Below are positions 45,918 through 54,776 of a DNA stretch of 64,000 bases, in pieces; the stretch's first letter is position 1, and the number at the start of each line of letters is the position of its first letter. The notes beneath the pieces are model-generated. The model searched no databases, was not told the origin of the DNA, and saw only the letters and a list, made by a program, of their open reading frames with translations. The DNA comes from Flavobacterium pokkalii (lineage in GTDB: Bacteria > Bacteroidota > Bacteroidia > Flavobacteriales > Flavobacteriaceae), in the NCBI RefSeq assembly GCF_014596575.1, contig NZ_NASZ01000001.1, forward strand, positions 248,001 through 312,000, written 5' to 3'. A program made the translations under genes and the position numbers.

Positions 45918-46154
45918 TTATTTTTTAGCTTCTTCGATGTAAGAAATAGCTTGACCAACAGTAGCAATGTTTTCAGCTTGATCGTCTGGAATTTGAATAT
46001 CGAATTCTTTTTCGAATTCCATAATAAGCTCAACAGTGTCTAATGAGTCAGCTCCTAAATCATTAGTGAAGCTTGCTTCTGTTACAACTTCGTTTTCGTC
46101 AACGCCTAATTTGTCTACGATAATCGCTTTTACTCTTGATGCAATGTCTGACAT
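45918..46154 (-). CDS. acpP: Acyl carrier protein
   Basis: 78 residues, very acidic. The phosphopantetheine attachment serine is Ser37 in [10 protein letters not shown]. The Asp/Glu-rich helix II ([20 protein letters not shown]) is canonical. First gene of the minus-strand series; its promoter must lie in the 176-bp divergent region with purN. Confidence 0.97.
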   Translation of the reverse strand: MSDIASRVKAIIVDKLGVDENEVVTEASFTNDLGADSLDTVELIMEFEKEFDIQIPDDQAENIATVGQAISYIEEAKK

Positions 46155-46330
46155 AATCTTTAATTTTAGAATTTAATTTTGTGGCAAAAATAAAAAACTT
46201 TATTTTAAAACAACTATTAAGTTGATAAATGTGACATCTAAAATAAAAAATAATTTTAAACAAAGAGATATCAAAGCTATTTAATTTCGTTTTTTATTCT
46301 TTTTTTTGTGTGACTTAAATGAGATGAAAT

Positions 46331-46900
46331 ATGAAAAAAATTGTTGTTTTTGCTTCTGGATCTGGGACAAATGCCGAAAATATTATTAAATATTTTCAAG
46401 GAACGGCTCTTGCCGAAGTAGTAAGTGTTTTTACTAATAATGCAAATGCAAAAGTGATTGACAGGGCAAAAAATAATAATGTTCCTTGCGTGATTTTTAC
46501 AAAATCAGAATTAAACGAAAGTGAATTATTACAAAAAATAAATGATATTCAACCTGATTTGATAGTTTTGGCTGGTTTTCTATTAAAATTTCCTGATGCT
46601 ATCATCGAAGCTTATCCGGATAAGGTTATTAATATTCATCCTGCTTTGTTGCCAAAATATGGCGGAAAAGGAATGTATGGAATGCATGTGCATAAGGCAG
46701 TTGTAGAAAACAGAGAGAAAGAAACGGGGATTACCATTCATTATGTAAATGAACATTATGATGAAGGTGCTATTATTTTTCAAAAACAGGTAACGGTTTT
46801 AGGAACAGATTCGCCTGAGGTAGTGGCTGAAAAAATTCATGAATTGGAACAAAAGTATTTTCCGGGAGTTGTCGCTGATTTGTTAAAGGCTAAATCGTAA
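46331..46900 (+). CDS. purN: Phosphoribosylglycinamide formyltransferase
   Basis: 189 residues, normal length. Formylates GAR with 10-formyl-THF in purine synthesis. Conserved GSGTNAENII, the formyl-transfer signature INIHPALLPKYGGKGMYG with catalytic His, and HYVNEHYDEGAIIFQK containing the catalytic Asp. Divergent from acpP, a common arrangement in this phylum. rnhA follows after 2 bp. Confidence 0.95.
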   Translation: MKKIVVFASGSGTNAENIIKYFQGTALAEVVSVFTNNANAKVIDRAKNNNVPCVIFTKSELNESELLQKINDIQPDLIVLAGFLLKFPDAIIEAYPDKVINIHPALLPKYGGKGMYGMHVHKAVVENREKETGITIHYVNEHYDEGAIIFQKQVTVLGTDSPEVVAEKIHELEQKYFPGVVADLLKAKS

Positions 46901-46902
46901 AA

Positions 46903-47382
46903 TTGGAATATCAGGTACATATATATACTGATGGCGCTGCAAAAGGGAATCCCGGCCCCGGAGGTTATGGTGTGATTATGGAATTGGTGGGGACATCTCA
47001 TAAAAAAGAGTTTTATGAGGGGTTTCGTTATACTACAAATAATAGAATGGAATTGTTGGCGGTAATCGTAGGGTTGGAAAAATTAAAAAATCCGAATATG
47101 AAAGTGCTGGTTGTTTCAGATTCTAAGTATGTAGTGGATTCTGTGGTTAAGAAATGGGTTTTAGGTTGGGAAAAAAAAGCTTTTGCAGGAAGAAAAAATG
47201 CCGATTTGTGGCAGCGCTTTTTAAAAGTGTATCGCAAACATCAGGTGGATTTTAAATGGATTAAAGGACATAATAGTCACCCTCAAAATGAACGTTGTGA
47301 TGAGCTGGCTGTTTTTGCTTCCAATCAAAAGAGTTTGTCAATTGATGCTTTTTATGAAAATGAAGACGGAAAATTGATTTGA
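46903..47382 (+). CDS. rnhA: Ribonuclease HI
   Basis: 159 residues, begins with TTG at 46903 because the domain needs the residues MEYQVHIYTDGAAK; the next Met is too far inside. Degrades RNA in RNA-DNA hybrids. All catalytic acids are present: Asp in YTDGAAKGNPGPGG, Glu in NNRMELLAV, Asp in VVSDSKYVVDS and Asp in NERCDELA. Follows purN by 2 bp and precedes the START gene by 19 bp, so probably one operon. Confidence 0.94.
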   Translation: MEYQVHIYTDGAAKGNPGPGGYGVIMELVGTSHKKEFYEGFRYTTNNRMELLAVIVGLEKLKNPNMKVLVVSDSKYVVDSVVKKWVLGWEKKAFAGRKNADLWQRFLKVYRKHQVDFKWIKGHNSHPQNERCDELAVFASNQKSLSIDAFYENEDGKLI

Positions 47383-47401
47383 TTTTTTATAAATTCACAA
47401 G

Positions 47402-48007
47402 ATGACTAAATTCTTTTTTATTTTCATTTTTATGTTCTCTGGTTTTGCTTTTCAGCAAAGGTCATGGGAGTTAGCTATTGATAAAGAAGGGGTAAAGGTT
47501 TATACCCGAAAAACCGATTCGGTTGCAATAAAAGAATATAAGGTAACCATGCAGGTTAAGTCGCCAGTTGATACGGTGCTGAAAAAAATTCTGGATATAA
47601 AAAATCTTAAAAACTGGAGTTACAGGATAGCGGAGTCGGATTTGGTAAAAAAAATAAACGACTCTGTTTGGATTTTTTATATTCATAATGATATTGAATG
47701 GCCTGTAAAAGACCGGGATCATGTTTCGAAAGTTCAGCTTCAAAAAAGAAAGGAGGATTATGTTGTTTTGCTTACGCCTTATAATAATTATGTGAAGGAG
47801 AAAAAAGATGTGGTTCGATTAACAAAATTCAAAGGGATTTGGACTTTGAAAAAATTGGATGCTAATCATACTCAGGTTACACAGCAGTTGTATGGTGATC
47901 CCGAATCTAATATTCCGGCTTTTTTTATTAATATGATGATAGCTAAAGCACCGTTTTATACTTTTAGAAATATGAAGAGTCAGCTGGAAGTAAAAGCTGC
48001 TAAGTAA
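47402..48007 (+). CDS. START-domain-like secreted protein
   Basis: 201 residues with a signal peptide (MTKFFFIFIFMFSGFAF). The body has START/Bet v1-like features (WELAIDKEGVKVYTRKTD at the N-terminus, then IEWPVKDRDHVSKVQL and GIWTLKKLDANHTQVTQQL). These bind lipids or hydrophobic ligands in other organisms. Periplasmic location and ligand are inferred. Third gene behind purN and rnhA, ending shortly before the next promoter. Confidence 0.8.
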   Translation: MTKFFFIFIFMFSGFAFQQRSWELAIDKEGVKVYTRKTDSVAIKEYKVTMQVKSPVDTVLKKILDIKNLKNWSYRIAESDLVKKINDSVWIFYIHNDIEWPVKDRDHVSKVQLQKRKEDYVVLLTPYNNYVKEKKDVVRLTKFKGIWTLKKLDANHTQVTQQLYGDPESNIPAFFINMMIAKAPFYTFRNMKSQLEVKAAK

Positions 48008-48024
48008 TAAACTGAGCTTAAAAC

Positions 48025-48056
48025 TTTGCAACTTTGCAAGAGATAAATTATCTTTG
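48025..48056 (+). promoter_or_regulatory. Promoter of PfkB-family kinase gene
   Basis: TTTG at 48025-48028 and TATCTTTG at 48049-48056, spaced exactly 20 nt, match the Bacteroidota consensus. ATG at 48082, so the leader is short. This also excludes the longer reading frame starting at 48034. Confidence 0.75.
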
Positions 48057-48081
48057 CAGCTTAAATTTCGAAATTCATAAA

Positions 48082-49005
48082 ATGAATAAATTATTGATTG
48101 TTGGAACTGTTGCTTTCGACGCAATTGAAACCCCATTCGGAAAAACCGATAAGATATTAGGTGGAGCGGGAACTTATATTGGACTTTCGGCAGCTTTTTT
48201 CAACCTGCAATCAGCTATCGTCTCTGTTGTTGGAGATGATTTTCCTCAAGAATATATTGATTTACTGACAGATAGAAAGATTGATATTTCCGGTCTTGAA
48301 GTAGTACAAGGAGGTAAAACTTTCTTTTGGAGCGGTCGTTATCATAACGATTTGAATTCAAGAGATACTTTGGATACGCAATTAAATGTTTTGGCCGATT
48401 TTCAGCCAAAAGTTCCTCAAAATTTTAAAAATGCCGATGTGGTGATGCTTGGGAACCTGCATCCGTTAGTGCAAAGTGGTGTTTTGGATCAGTTAGAGAG
48501 CAAGCCTAAATTAGTAGTTTTGGATACTATGAATTTTTGGATGGATTGTGCTTTACCTGAATTGCTGGACGTTATTAAGCGTGTAGATGTTATTACTATT
48601 AATGATGAAGAAGCCAGACAACTTTCGGGAGAATATTCTTTAGTGAAAGCTGCGGCTAAAATTCAGGCGATGGGTCCGGAATATGTGGTGATAAAAAAAG
48701 GAGAGCACGGAGCATTGTTGTTTCATGAAAACAATGTGTTTTTTGCGCCGGCATTACCATTAGAAGAAGTTTTTGATCCAACAGGGGCAGGAGATACTTT
48801 TGCGGGAGGTTTCGCCGGATTTATTACTCAAAGTGAAAATGTTTCTTTTGAGAATATGAAAAATGCAATTATTTATGGTTCCAATTTAGCTTCCTTTTGC
48901 GTGGAAAAATTTGGAACAGAACGAATGCTTAGTTTAGATAAAGAAGAAGTTGTGTCGCGATTAAAACAATTTAAATCATTGACACAATTTGATATAGAAT
49001 TATAA
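48082..49005 (+). CDS. PfkB-family sugar/nucleoside kinase
   Basis: 307 residues from the ATG at 48082 (MNKLLIVGTVAFDAIETPFG). PfkB fold: first signature GGAGTYIGLSAAFFNL, C-terminal catalytic signature DPTGAGDTFAGGFAGF with the Asp base and the GAGD anion hole. Substrate is not deducible; close bacterial relatives include ribokinase- and adenosine-kinase-like enzymes. It lies next to purF, which could hint at a nucleoside substrate, but each has its own promoter. Confidence 0.9.
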   Translation: MNKLLIVGTVAFDAIETPFGKTDKILGGAGTYIGLSAAFFNLQSAIVSVVGDDFPQEYIDLLTDRKIDISGLEVVQGGKTFFWSGRYHNDLNSRDTLDTQLNVLADFQPKVPQNFKNADVVMLGNLHPLVQSGVLDQLESKPKLVVLDTMNFWMDCALPELLDVIKRVDVITINDEEARQLSGEYSLVKAAAKIQAMGPEYVVIKKGEHGALLFHENNVFFAPALPLEEVFDPTGAGDTFAGGFAGFITQSENVSFENMKNAIIYGSNLASFCVEKFGTERMLSLDKEEVVSRLKQFKSLTQFDIEL

Positions 49006-49012
49006 TGCTTTG

Positions 49013-49038
49013 AAGCCTCGGAAACGGGGCTTTTTTAA
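49013..49038 (+). terminator. Terminator of PfkB-family gene
   Basis: AAGCCTCG (49013-49020) pairs with CGGGGCTT (49025-49032, one G-U) around a GAAA loop, then T-run. Confidence 0.85.
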
Positions 49039-49092
49039 TTAGTATTGTTTTTAATAGTTTAGTAAAAAACTCACACTACAAATAAATTTACA

Positions 49093-50991
49093 ATGAGCGA
49101 CGCTTTAAAACATGAATGTGGAATAGCTTTAGTTAGACTGCTTAAACCGCTTGAATATTACAAAGAAAAGTATGGTTCTGCCTTTTATGGGATACAAAAA
49201 ATGTATCTGATGATGGAGAAACAGCACAATCGTGGGCAGGATGGAGCCGGATTTGCAAGTATCAAACTGGATGTGGAGCCGGGAGAGAGATATATTAGCC
49301 GAGTTCGTTCTAATCAGGCTCAGCCAATTCAAGATGTGTTTACTCAGATTAATGAAAGAATTAATGAAGAGTTGACTGCTAATCCGGAATATGCCGATGA
49401 TGTGGCGGCGCAAAAAAAGAATATTCCTTATATAGGAGAATTGTTCTTGGGGCATGTGCGTTATGGAACTTTTGGTAAAAACAGTATTGAAAGTGTGCAT
49501 CCGTTTTTAAGACAAAGTAACTGGATGCATCGTAACCTTATTTTGGCGGGTAACTTTAACATGACAAATGTTAAAGAGTTATTTCAAAATTTGGTTGAAT
49601 TAGGACAACATCCAAAAGAAATGGCTGATACCGTTACTGTAATGGAAAAAATTGGTCACTTCTTAGATAAAGAAGTAATGCAGTTGTACCAGGATTGTAA
49701 AGCGGAAGGTTATTCAAAACAAGAGGCTTCTCCGGTAATTGCAGAAAGACTGGATGTGGCTAAAATTTTGGCGCGTTCGGCTAAAAATCTGGATGGAGGT
49801 TATGCTATGGCTGGTTTGTTAGGTCATGGTGATGCTTTTGTGTTTAGAGATCCGGCTGGAATTCGTCCGGCTTATTTTTATCAGGATGATGAAATTGTAG
49901 TGGTAGCTTCAGAAAGACCGGTTATTCAAACAGTTTTTAATGTCCCATTTGATGAAGTTAAAGAAATTGATCCGGGAAGTGCTTTGATTATCAAGAAAAA
50001 CGGAGCGGTTTCAATGAAAGAAATTTTGACCCCAACGGTTAAAAAAGCTTGTTCTTTTGAGCGAATTTATTTCTCCAGAGGAAGTGATGCTGAAATTTAT
50101 CAGGAAAGAAAAGATTTAGGAAAATTAATCCTGCCGGCAGTTTTGAAAGCTATTGATCAGGATACAGATAACACGGTATTTTCTTATATTCCAAATACAG
50201 CTGAAACTTCTTTCTTTGGATTGGTTGAAGCAGCTCAGGATTTCTTAAATCAAAGAAAAAACAATTACATCTTAGAAAATAGAAATACATTAACGGCAGA
50301 AACTTTAAAGGAATTATTAGAAGTTAAAATTCGTACCGAAAAAGTTGCGATTAAAGATGCTAAATTAAGAACGTTTATTACAGCGGATGATAGTCGTGAT
50401 GATTTGGTTGCTCACGTTTATGATGTAACTTATGGTGTGATTAAGCCGGAAGATAATCTGGTGATTATTGATGATAGTATTGTAAGAGGAACTACGCTTA
50501 AAAAGAGTATCATCAAAATGATGGATCGTTTGAATCCAAAGCGAATTGTGATTGTTTCTTCTGCACCGCAAATTCGTTATCCGGATTGTTACGGGATTGA
50601 TATGGCTAAGTTAGAAGGTTTGGTCGCTTTTAGGGCTGCTTTAGAGCTTTTGAAAGAAAGAAATCTATATCATATTGTGGATGAAGTTTATGCAAAATGT
50701 AAATCACAGGAAGACTTTAAAGATGTGGATGTGGTGAACTATGTGACGGCTATTTATGAACCGTTTACCGATCAGGAAATTTCAGATAAAATTGCTGTGA
50801 TGTTAAGCTCTCCGGAGATTAAAGCAGAGGTTAAAATTATTTTCCAAACAGTAGAAGATTTACATGTAGCTTGTCCAAAAAATTTAGGTGACTGGTACTT
50901 TACGGGAGATTATCCTACGCCGGGAGGAAACCGTGTGGTGAACCGCGCTTTCATGAATTTTTATGAAGGTAAAGATGCTAGGGCATATTAA
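49093..50991 (+). CDS. purF: Amidophosphoribosyltransferase, long form
   Basis: 632 residues, clearly longer than typical PurF (about 500). First committed step of purine synthesis: glutamine amide to PRPP. The N-terminal nucleophile Cys is residue 9 in HECGIALVRLL, so an 8-residue propeptide must be removed. The glutaminase part has QHNRGQDGAGFAS and GHVRYGTFGKNS; the PRPP site is VIIDDSIVRGTTLKKSII. Extra length lies in an insertion around RINEELTANPEYADD and in a C-terminal extension of about 100 residues. Monocistronic, followed by a hairpin terminator. Confidence 0.93.
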   Translation: MSDALKHECGIALVRLLKPLEYYKEKYGSAFYGIQKMYLMMEKQHNRGQDGAGFASIKLDVEPGERYISRVRSNQAQPIQDVFTQINERINEELTANPEYADDVAAQKKNIPYIGELFLGHVRYGTFGKNSIESVHPFLRQSNWMHRNLILAGNFNMTNVKELFQNLVELGQHPKEMADTVTVMEKIGHFLDKEVMQLYQDCKAEGYSKQEASPVIAERLDVAKILARSAKNLDGGYAMAGLLGHGDAFVFRDPAGIRPAYFYQDDEIVVVASERPVIQTVFNVPFDEVKEIDPGSALIIKKNGAVSMKEILTPTVKKACSFERIYFSRGSDAEIYQERKDLGKLILPAVLKAIDQDTDNTVFSYIPNTAETSFFGLVEAAQDFLNQRKNNYILENRNTLTAETLKELLEVKIRTEKVAIKDAKLRTFITADDSRDDLVAHVYDVTYGVIKPEDNLVIIDDSIVRGTTLKKSIIKMMDRLNPKRIVIVSSAPQIRYPDCYGIDMAKLEGLVAFRAALELLKERNLYHIVDEVYAKCKSQEDFKDVDVVNYVTAIYEPFTDQEISDKIAVMLSSPEIKAEVKIIFQTVEDLHVACPKNLGDWYFTGDYPTPGGNRVVNRAFMNFYEGKDARAY

Positions 50992-50992
50992 T

Positions 50993-51021
50993 CGATAAAT
51001 CACGTTATTTATCGGTTTTTT
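50993..51021 (+). terminator. Terminator of purF
   Basis: CGATAAAT (50993-51000) pairs with ATTTATCG (51007-51014), then a T-run. Starts two bases after the purF stop. Confidence 0.8.
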
Positions 51022-51040
51022 GTGTCGTTTATCCTGAATA

Positions 51041-51072
51041 TTTGTTATTAAGTTATATCTGAGATAAATTTG
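51041..51072 (+). promoter_or_regulatory. Promoter of candidate small RNA
   Basis: TTTG at 51041-51044 and TAAATTTG at 51065-51072, spaced 20 nt. Predicted start near 51079. Confidence 0.55.
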
Positions 51073-51078
51073 TCATAC

Positions 51079-51150
51079 CATAATATTAGTAGGTTAAGTT
51101 TATGGTAGATTTGGGGCAAAAAAGGTGGAAGCAATTCCACCTTTTTTATT
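51079..51150 (+). ncRNA. Candidate small RNA, about 70 nt, two stem-loops
   Basis: Follows a well-spaced promoter. First hairpin: TACCATAA (51076-51083) with TTATGGTA (51100-51107). Second: AAAAAAGGTGGAA (51118-51130) with TTCCACCTTTTTT (51135-51147) around a GCAA loop, a perfect terminator. No ribosome site or reading frame. No known RNA family recognised. Confidence 0.45.
51118..51150. terminator. Symmetrical terminator of candidate small RNA
   Basis: A 13-bp perfect stem with GNRA-type loop (GCAA), flanked by A-run and T-run, so it can terminate in both directions. Confidence 0.8.
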
Positions 51151-51179
51151 GGATTAAAATTGAGTAAAGTAAATAGAGT

Positions 51180-51217
51180 AAAAGACGAGCGAAATATATA
51201 TTTGGCTCGTCTTTTTT
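51180..51217 (+). terminator. Hairpin with TATATTTG in its loop
   Basis: AAAAGACGAGC (51180-51190) pairs with GCTCGTCTTTT (51205-51215), followed by T-run. The 14-nt loop includes TATATTTG at 51197-51204, a perfect -7 box, but no -33 element is correctly spaced. Confidence 0.6.
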
Positions 51218-51270
51218 ATTAGAATAAAGTTCTAAAAAGATAAAATCAACTTTGGAATAAAAACAAAAAA

Positions 51271-51304
51271 AATAGACAAATAACTTTTCAGTCATTTGTC
51301 TATT
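51271..51304 (-). terminator. Terminator of sodA
   Basis: AATAGACAAAT (51271-51281) pairs with ATTTGTCTATT (51294-51304); the minus strand continues with a long T-run. Confidence 0.8.
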
Positions 51305-51336
51305 CTCTATTTTCTGTATTCTTTTATCTAAAAATA

Positions 51337-51945
51337 CTATTTTTCTGAAGCGTATCTTCTGGCTACTTCAGTCCAGTTAATTACATTGAAGAAAGCTTCG
51401 ATATAATCTGGTCTTCTGTTTTGGTAGTTTAAGTAGTAAGCGTGTTCCCAAACGTCCATTCCTAAGATTGGAGTTCCACCACATCCAACACCTGGCATTA
51501 ATGGGTTGTCTTGGTTTGGAGTTCCACAAACGTCTAATTTTCCATCTTTTTGTACACATAACCAAGCCCATCCTGAACCAAACTGTGTTGCTCCTGCTTT
51601 GGCAAATTTAGCTTTGAATTCTTCAAAAGATCCAAAAGCAGCTTCGATAGCAGCTAATAATTCTCCTGTTGGTTGTCCTCCTCCGTTTGGAGACATTACA
51701 GTCCAGAAAAGATTGTGATTGTAAAAACCTCCACCATTATTACGAACAGCAGCATTAGACATATCAAGGTTAATTAATATGTTTTCAATTGTTTTACCTT
51801 CCATATCAGTACCGGCAATGGCAGCGTTAAGGTTAGTAGTGTAAGCATTATGATGTTTTGTATGGTGGATTTCCATTGTACGTGCATCAATATGTGGTTC
51901 TAGTGCGTCGTACGCATAAGGTAATTGAGGTAATTCAAAAGCCAT
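51337..51945 (-). CDS. sodA: Superoxide dismutase, Mn/Fe family (Mn-like)
   Basis: 202 residues. Converts superoxide to hydrogen peroxide and oxygen. Metal ligands are His in [16 protein letters not shown], His in [11 protein letters not shown], and Asp/His in [12 protein letters not shown]. The glycine-rich [11 protein letters not shown] and Gln in NQDNPLM are the positions typical of Mn-dependent enzymes rather than Fe ones, so Mn or cambialistic use is likely. No signal peptide: cytoplasmic. Monocistronic with its own terminator. Confidence 0.94.
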   Translation of the reverse strand: MAFELPQLPYAYDALEPHIDARTMEIHHTKHHNAYTTNLNAAIAGTDMEGKTIENILINLDMSNAAVRNNGGGFYNHNLFWTVMSPNGGGQPTGELLAAIEAAFGSFEEFKAKFAKAGATQFGSGWAWLCVQKDGKLDVCGTPNQDNPLMPGVGCGGTPILGMDVWEHAYYLNYQNRRPDYIEAFFNVINWTEVARRYASEK

Positions 51946-52130
51946 GATATTTTTTGTTTAAGATTTATAAATAATTTATCCAAAATTAAACATTTAAGTT
52001 TGGAATTGGAAATACTTGTTCGTTAAATAAATGATATAATCTGTTTTTTTGTTATTTTTTATGAGAAAAAATCAATTGCTTTTTAGGATTTTAATCTCTT
52101 TTTTTGTTGGTTTTCAATGTTTTGTTTTTG

Positions 52131-52814
52131 TTAAGATTGTGCCATAGCCATACAAATAATGCTGATTTTAGCTCCGGGTATTTTTAATAAAGCACGACTG
52201 CAGGCTTCGAGTGTGGCTCCGGTTGTGATTACATCATCGATTAGGATAAAGTGTTTGTTGTGGTCTTTTTCGGTGAAATGAACATCAAAAATAGATTCGA
52301 TATTTTGAGAACGATCTAAAAGGTTTTTTTGAGATTGTGTTTTCGAATAGACTTTTCGAAATAAAATGCCGTCGTTGTATTTTAGTTGTAATTTTCCTGA
52401 GAGTGATTTTCCAAAATTAGTAACCTGATTATAGCCTCTTTCTTTGAATTTTTTTGGGTGCAAAGGAACGGGTATAATTTCGTCGGCACTTAAGGCTTGT
52501 ATGGTAGTTTCTAAATCTTCGGTGTACCATTGACCTAAAACATCTCCTATTTCCTGTTGCCCTTTGTATTTTAGATGATGAATAAGGTTTTGTACGATTC
52601 CTTTTTTGTGAAAATATAAAAAAGCCGAAGCATGTTCAAGCGGAATTCGACCATAAAATTTCTGATAAGCTTCGTTTTCTTTTAATAAATGATGATTGGT
52701 AAGCGGGATATTATGACGGCAAATGCTGCAAATTACTTTTTCGTTAGTTAAAAGAATTGCTTCGCAACCCGGACAAATTTTAGGAAAAAAAAGATTTAGG
52801 ATGCTGTTAAACAT
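52131..52814 (-). CDS. ComF-family phosphoribosyltransferase-like protein
   Basis: 227 residues. N-terminal zinc-ribbon of two CxxC pairs (CPGC and CSIC) and a C-terminal type-I phosphoribosyltransferase fold with the PRPP motif ILIDDVITTGATLEACSRAL. ComF proteins take part in DNA uptake and recombination after transformation. The EIIPVPLHPKKFKERGYNQ stretch is family-typical. Transcribed divergently from glyS. Competence is not proven by this gene alone. Confidence 0.87.
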   Translation of the reverse strand: MFNSILNLFFPKICPGCEAILLTNEKVICSICRHNIPLTNHHLLKENEAYQKFYGRIPLEHASAFLYFHKKGIVQNLIHHLKYKGQQEIGDVLGQWYTEDLETTIQALSADEIIPVPLHPKKFKERGYNQVTNFGKSLSGKLQLKYNDGILFRKVYSKTQSQKNLLDRSQNIESIFDVHFTEKDHNKHFILIDDVITTGATLEACSRALLKIPGAKISIICMAMAQS

Positions 52815-52897
52815 GTTAGAAGCTTTATTTGTTCTAAAATTATAAAAATCAAGGGTTCAAACTTTAATTATTTTCTTTTTTTTAAATACACTTTTTA

Positions 52898-52905
52898 TAT
52901 TTTTG
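52898..52905 (+). promoter_or_regulatory. -7 element of glyS, very near the start codon
   Basis: TATTTTTG matches TAnnTTTG and ends 8 nt before the glyS ATG at 52913. Transcription would start at or within a few bases of the start codon, so the mRNA should be leaderless or nearly so. Confidence 0.5.
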
Positions 52906-52912
52906 CACCACT

Positions 52913-54454
52913 ATGGCAAAACAAGAAGATATATTTAAGAATGTAGTTTCGCACGCAAAAGAGTACGGGTTTATTTTTCCGTCCAGCGAAGTTTACGATG
53001 GTTTAAGTGCAGTTTATGATTATGCACAAAACGGAGTGGAGTTAAAAAAGAACATCCGCGAATATTGGTGGAAAGCAATGGTTCAGATGAATGAAAATAT
53101 TGTAGGGCTTGACGCTGCAATATTAATGCATCCAACTACCTGGAAAGCTTCCGGCCACGTAGATGCTTTTAATGATCCGTTAATTGATAATAAAGATTCG
53201 AAAAAAAGATACCGCGCTGATGTTTTGATTGAAGATTATGCTGAAAAGTTAAATCAAAAAGCAATCAAAGAAATTGAAAAAGCCCGTGTTCGTTTTGGTG
53301 ATGCTTTCAACGAGGAGGAATTTGTTTCTACAAATGCCCGTGTGAAAGAATATAAAGCTAAAGAAAGAGAAATTTTGGAAAGAATGGCTCGCTCTTTAGG
53401 GAATGAGGATTTGGCTGATGTAAAAGCTTTGATCGAAGAATTAGAAATTGCCTGTCCTGAGTCAGGTTCCAGAAACTGGACTGAAGTAAAACAGTTTAAC
53501 CTGATGTTTGGAACCAAATTAGGTGCTTCGGCCGATAATGCAATGGATTTGTATTTGCGTCCGGAAACCGCTCAGGGGATTTTTGTAAACTTTTTAAATG
53601 TTCAAAAATCTGGTAGAATGAAAGTTCCTTTCGGAATTGCTCAAACAGGGAAGGCGTTCAGAAATGAGATTGTAGCAAGACAATTTATTTTCCGTATGCG
53701 TGAGTTTGAACAAATGGAGATGCAGTTTTTTGTTCGTCCGGGAGAGGAAATGAAGTGGTATGAGCACTGGAAAGAAACGCGTTTAAAATGGCATTTGTCT
53801 TTAGGTCTTGGAAAAGAAAATTACCGTTACCATGATCACGAAAAATTAGCGCATTATGCTAATGCTGCGGCTGATATTGAATTTAATTTCCCTTTTGGAT
53901 TTAAAGAATTAGAAGGAATTCATTCGCGTACTGATTTTGATTTAAAAGCGCATGAACAATATTCTGGTAGAAAATTGCAATATTTTGATCCTGAGCTAAA
54001 TGAAAACTACGTTCCTTATGTAGTAGAAACTTCGGTAGGTTTGGACAGAATGTTCCTAGCTGTTTTTGCAACTTCTTTACAGGAAGAAACATTAGAAGAT
54101 GGTTCGTCAAGAACGGTGTTGAAATTGCCGGCGGTTTTGGCGCCTACAAAAGCGGCAGTTTTGCCATTGGTAAAAAAAGATGGTTTGCCTGAAATTGCAC
54201 ATCAAATTATTGCCGATTTAAAATGGAACTTTAATGTGGCTTATGATGAGAAAGATGCGGTAGGACGTCGCTACAGAAGACAGGATGCTTTAGGAACTCC
54301 GTTTTGTATTACAGTAGATCATCAAACAATTGAAGATCAAACAGTAACTATTCGTCATAGAGATACGATGAAACAGGATCGTGTTAAAATTTCTGAGTTG
54401 GCAGGAATTATCGAAAATGAAGTTTCGATGAAAAATTGGTTAATGAAGATGTAA
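52913..54454 (+). CDS. glyS: Glycyl-tRNA synthetase, homodimeric type
   Basis: 513 residues, class II synthetase of the alpha2 type, charges tRNA-Gly. Motif 2 is visible as AQTGKAFRNEIVARQFIFRMREFEQ (split: FRNEI with Arg, and FEQ), motif 3 as SVGLDRMFLAVF, and the C-terminal anticodon-binding domain begins at PAVLAPTKAAVLPLVKKDGL. N-terminus MAKQEDIFKNVV is canonical. Monocistronic; terminator at 54476. Confidence 0.95.
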   Translation: MAKQEDIFKNVVSHAKEYGFIFPSSEVYDGLSAVYDYAQNGVELKKNIREYWWKAMVQMNENIVGLDAAILMHPTTWKASGHVDAFNDPLIDNKDSKKRYRADVLIEDYAEKLNQKAIKEIEKARVRFGDAFNEEEFVSTNARVKEYKAKEREILERMARSLGNEDLADVKALIEELEIACPESGSRNWTEVKQFNLMFGTKLGASADNAMDLYLRPETAQGIFVNFLNVQKSGRMKVPFGIAQTGKAFRNEIVARQFIFRMREFEQMEMQFFVRPGEEMKWYEHWKETRLKWHLSLGLGKENYRYHDHEKLAHYANAAADIEFNFPFGFKELEGIHSRTDFDLKAHEQYSGRKLQYFDPELNENYVPYVVETSVGLDRMFLAVFATSLQEETLEDGSSRTVLKLPAVLAPTKAAVLPLVKKDGLPEIAHQIIADLKWNFNVAYDEKDAVGRRYRRQDALGTPFCITVDHQTIEDQTVTIRHRDTMKQDRVKISELAGIIENEVSMKNWLMKM

Positions 54455-54776
54455 TTTTTTTATACAATTTTGATGAAAGCTCTCCTTTTTGGAGGGCTTT
54501 TTTCGTTTTTGAAATGAAATAATTGTAAAATTATGAAGATTAAAATAAAATAGAATTGCTCTTGGTCGGATTTATTTACTCTTTATCAACTAGTATCGGT
54601 ACTTTATCGATTTCTCAGGCTATTTAATGTGAAAAATAAGTTAAATGTTTATTTTTAGCTAGTTGAAAGTTGTTGTTTTTTCTAAAACCAATTTTTGATT
54701 TAGTTCCCAAAACTACCTACATAATTATACTTTAAACTAATGTTGTGCGATCTAATTATATTAGAAAGTGCCTCAA
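54455..54776. other. Intergenic region glyS to LytTR gene
   Basis: About 320 bp. Holds the glyS terminator at its start; the rest is AT-rich with no clear -33/-7 promoter pair found and no small gene recognised. The promoter of the LytTR gene must be here. Confidence 0.5.
54476..54505 (+). terminator. Terminator of glyS
   Basis: AAAGCTCTCC (54476-54485) pairs with GGAGGGCTTT (54491-54500, one G-U) around a T5 loop, followed by T-run. Confidence 0.85.

Larger units (their letters stand above)
50992..51336. other. purF-sodA intergenic region with several hairpins
   Basis: 345-bp gap with no gene-like reading frame. It contains the purF terminator (50993-51021), a promoter-like pair and two-hairpin candidate small RNA (51041-51150), a further hairpin around a TATATTTG motif (51180-51217), and the sodA terminator (51271-51304). 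Each is listed separately. Confidence 0.7.
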
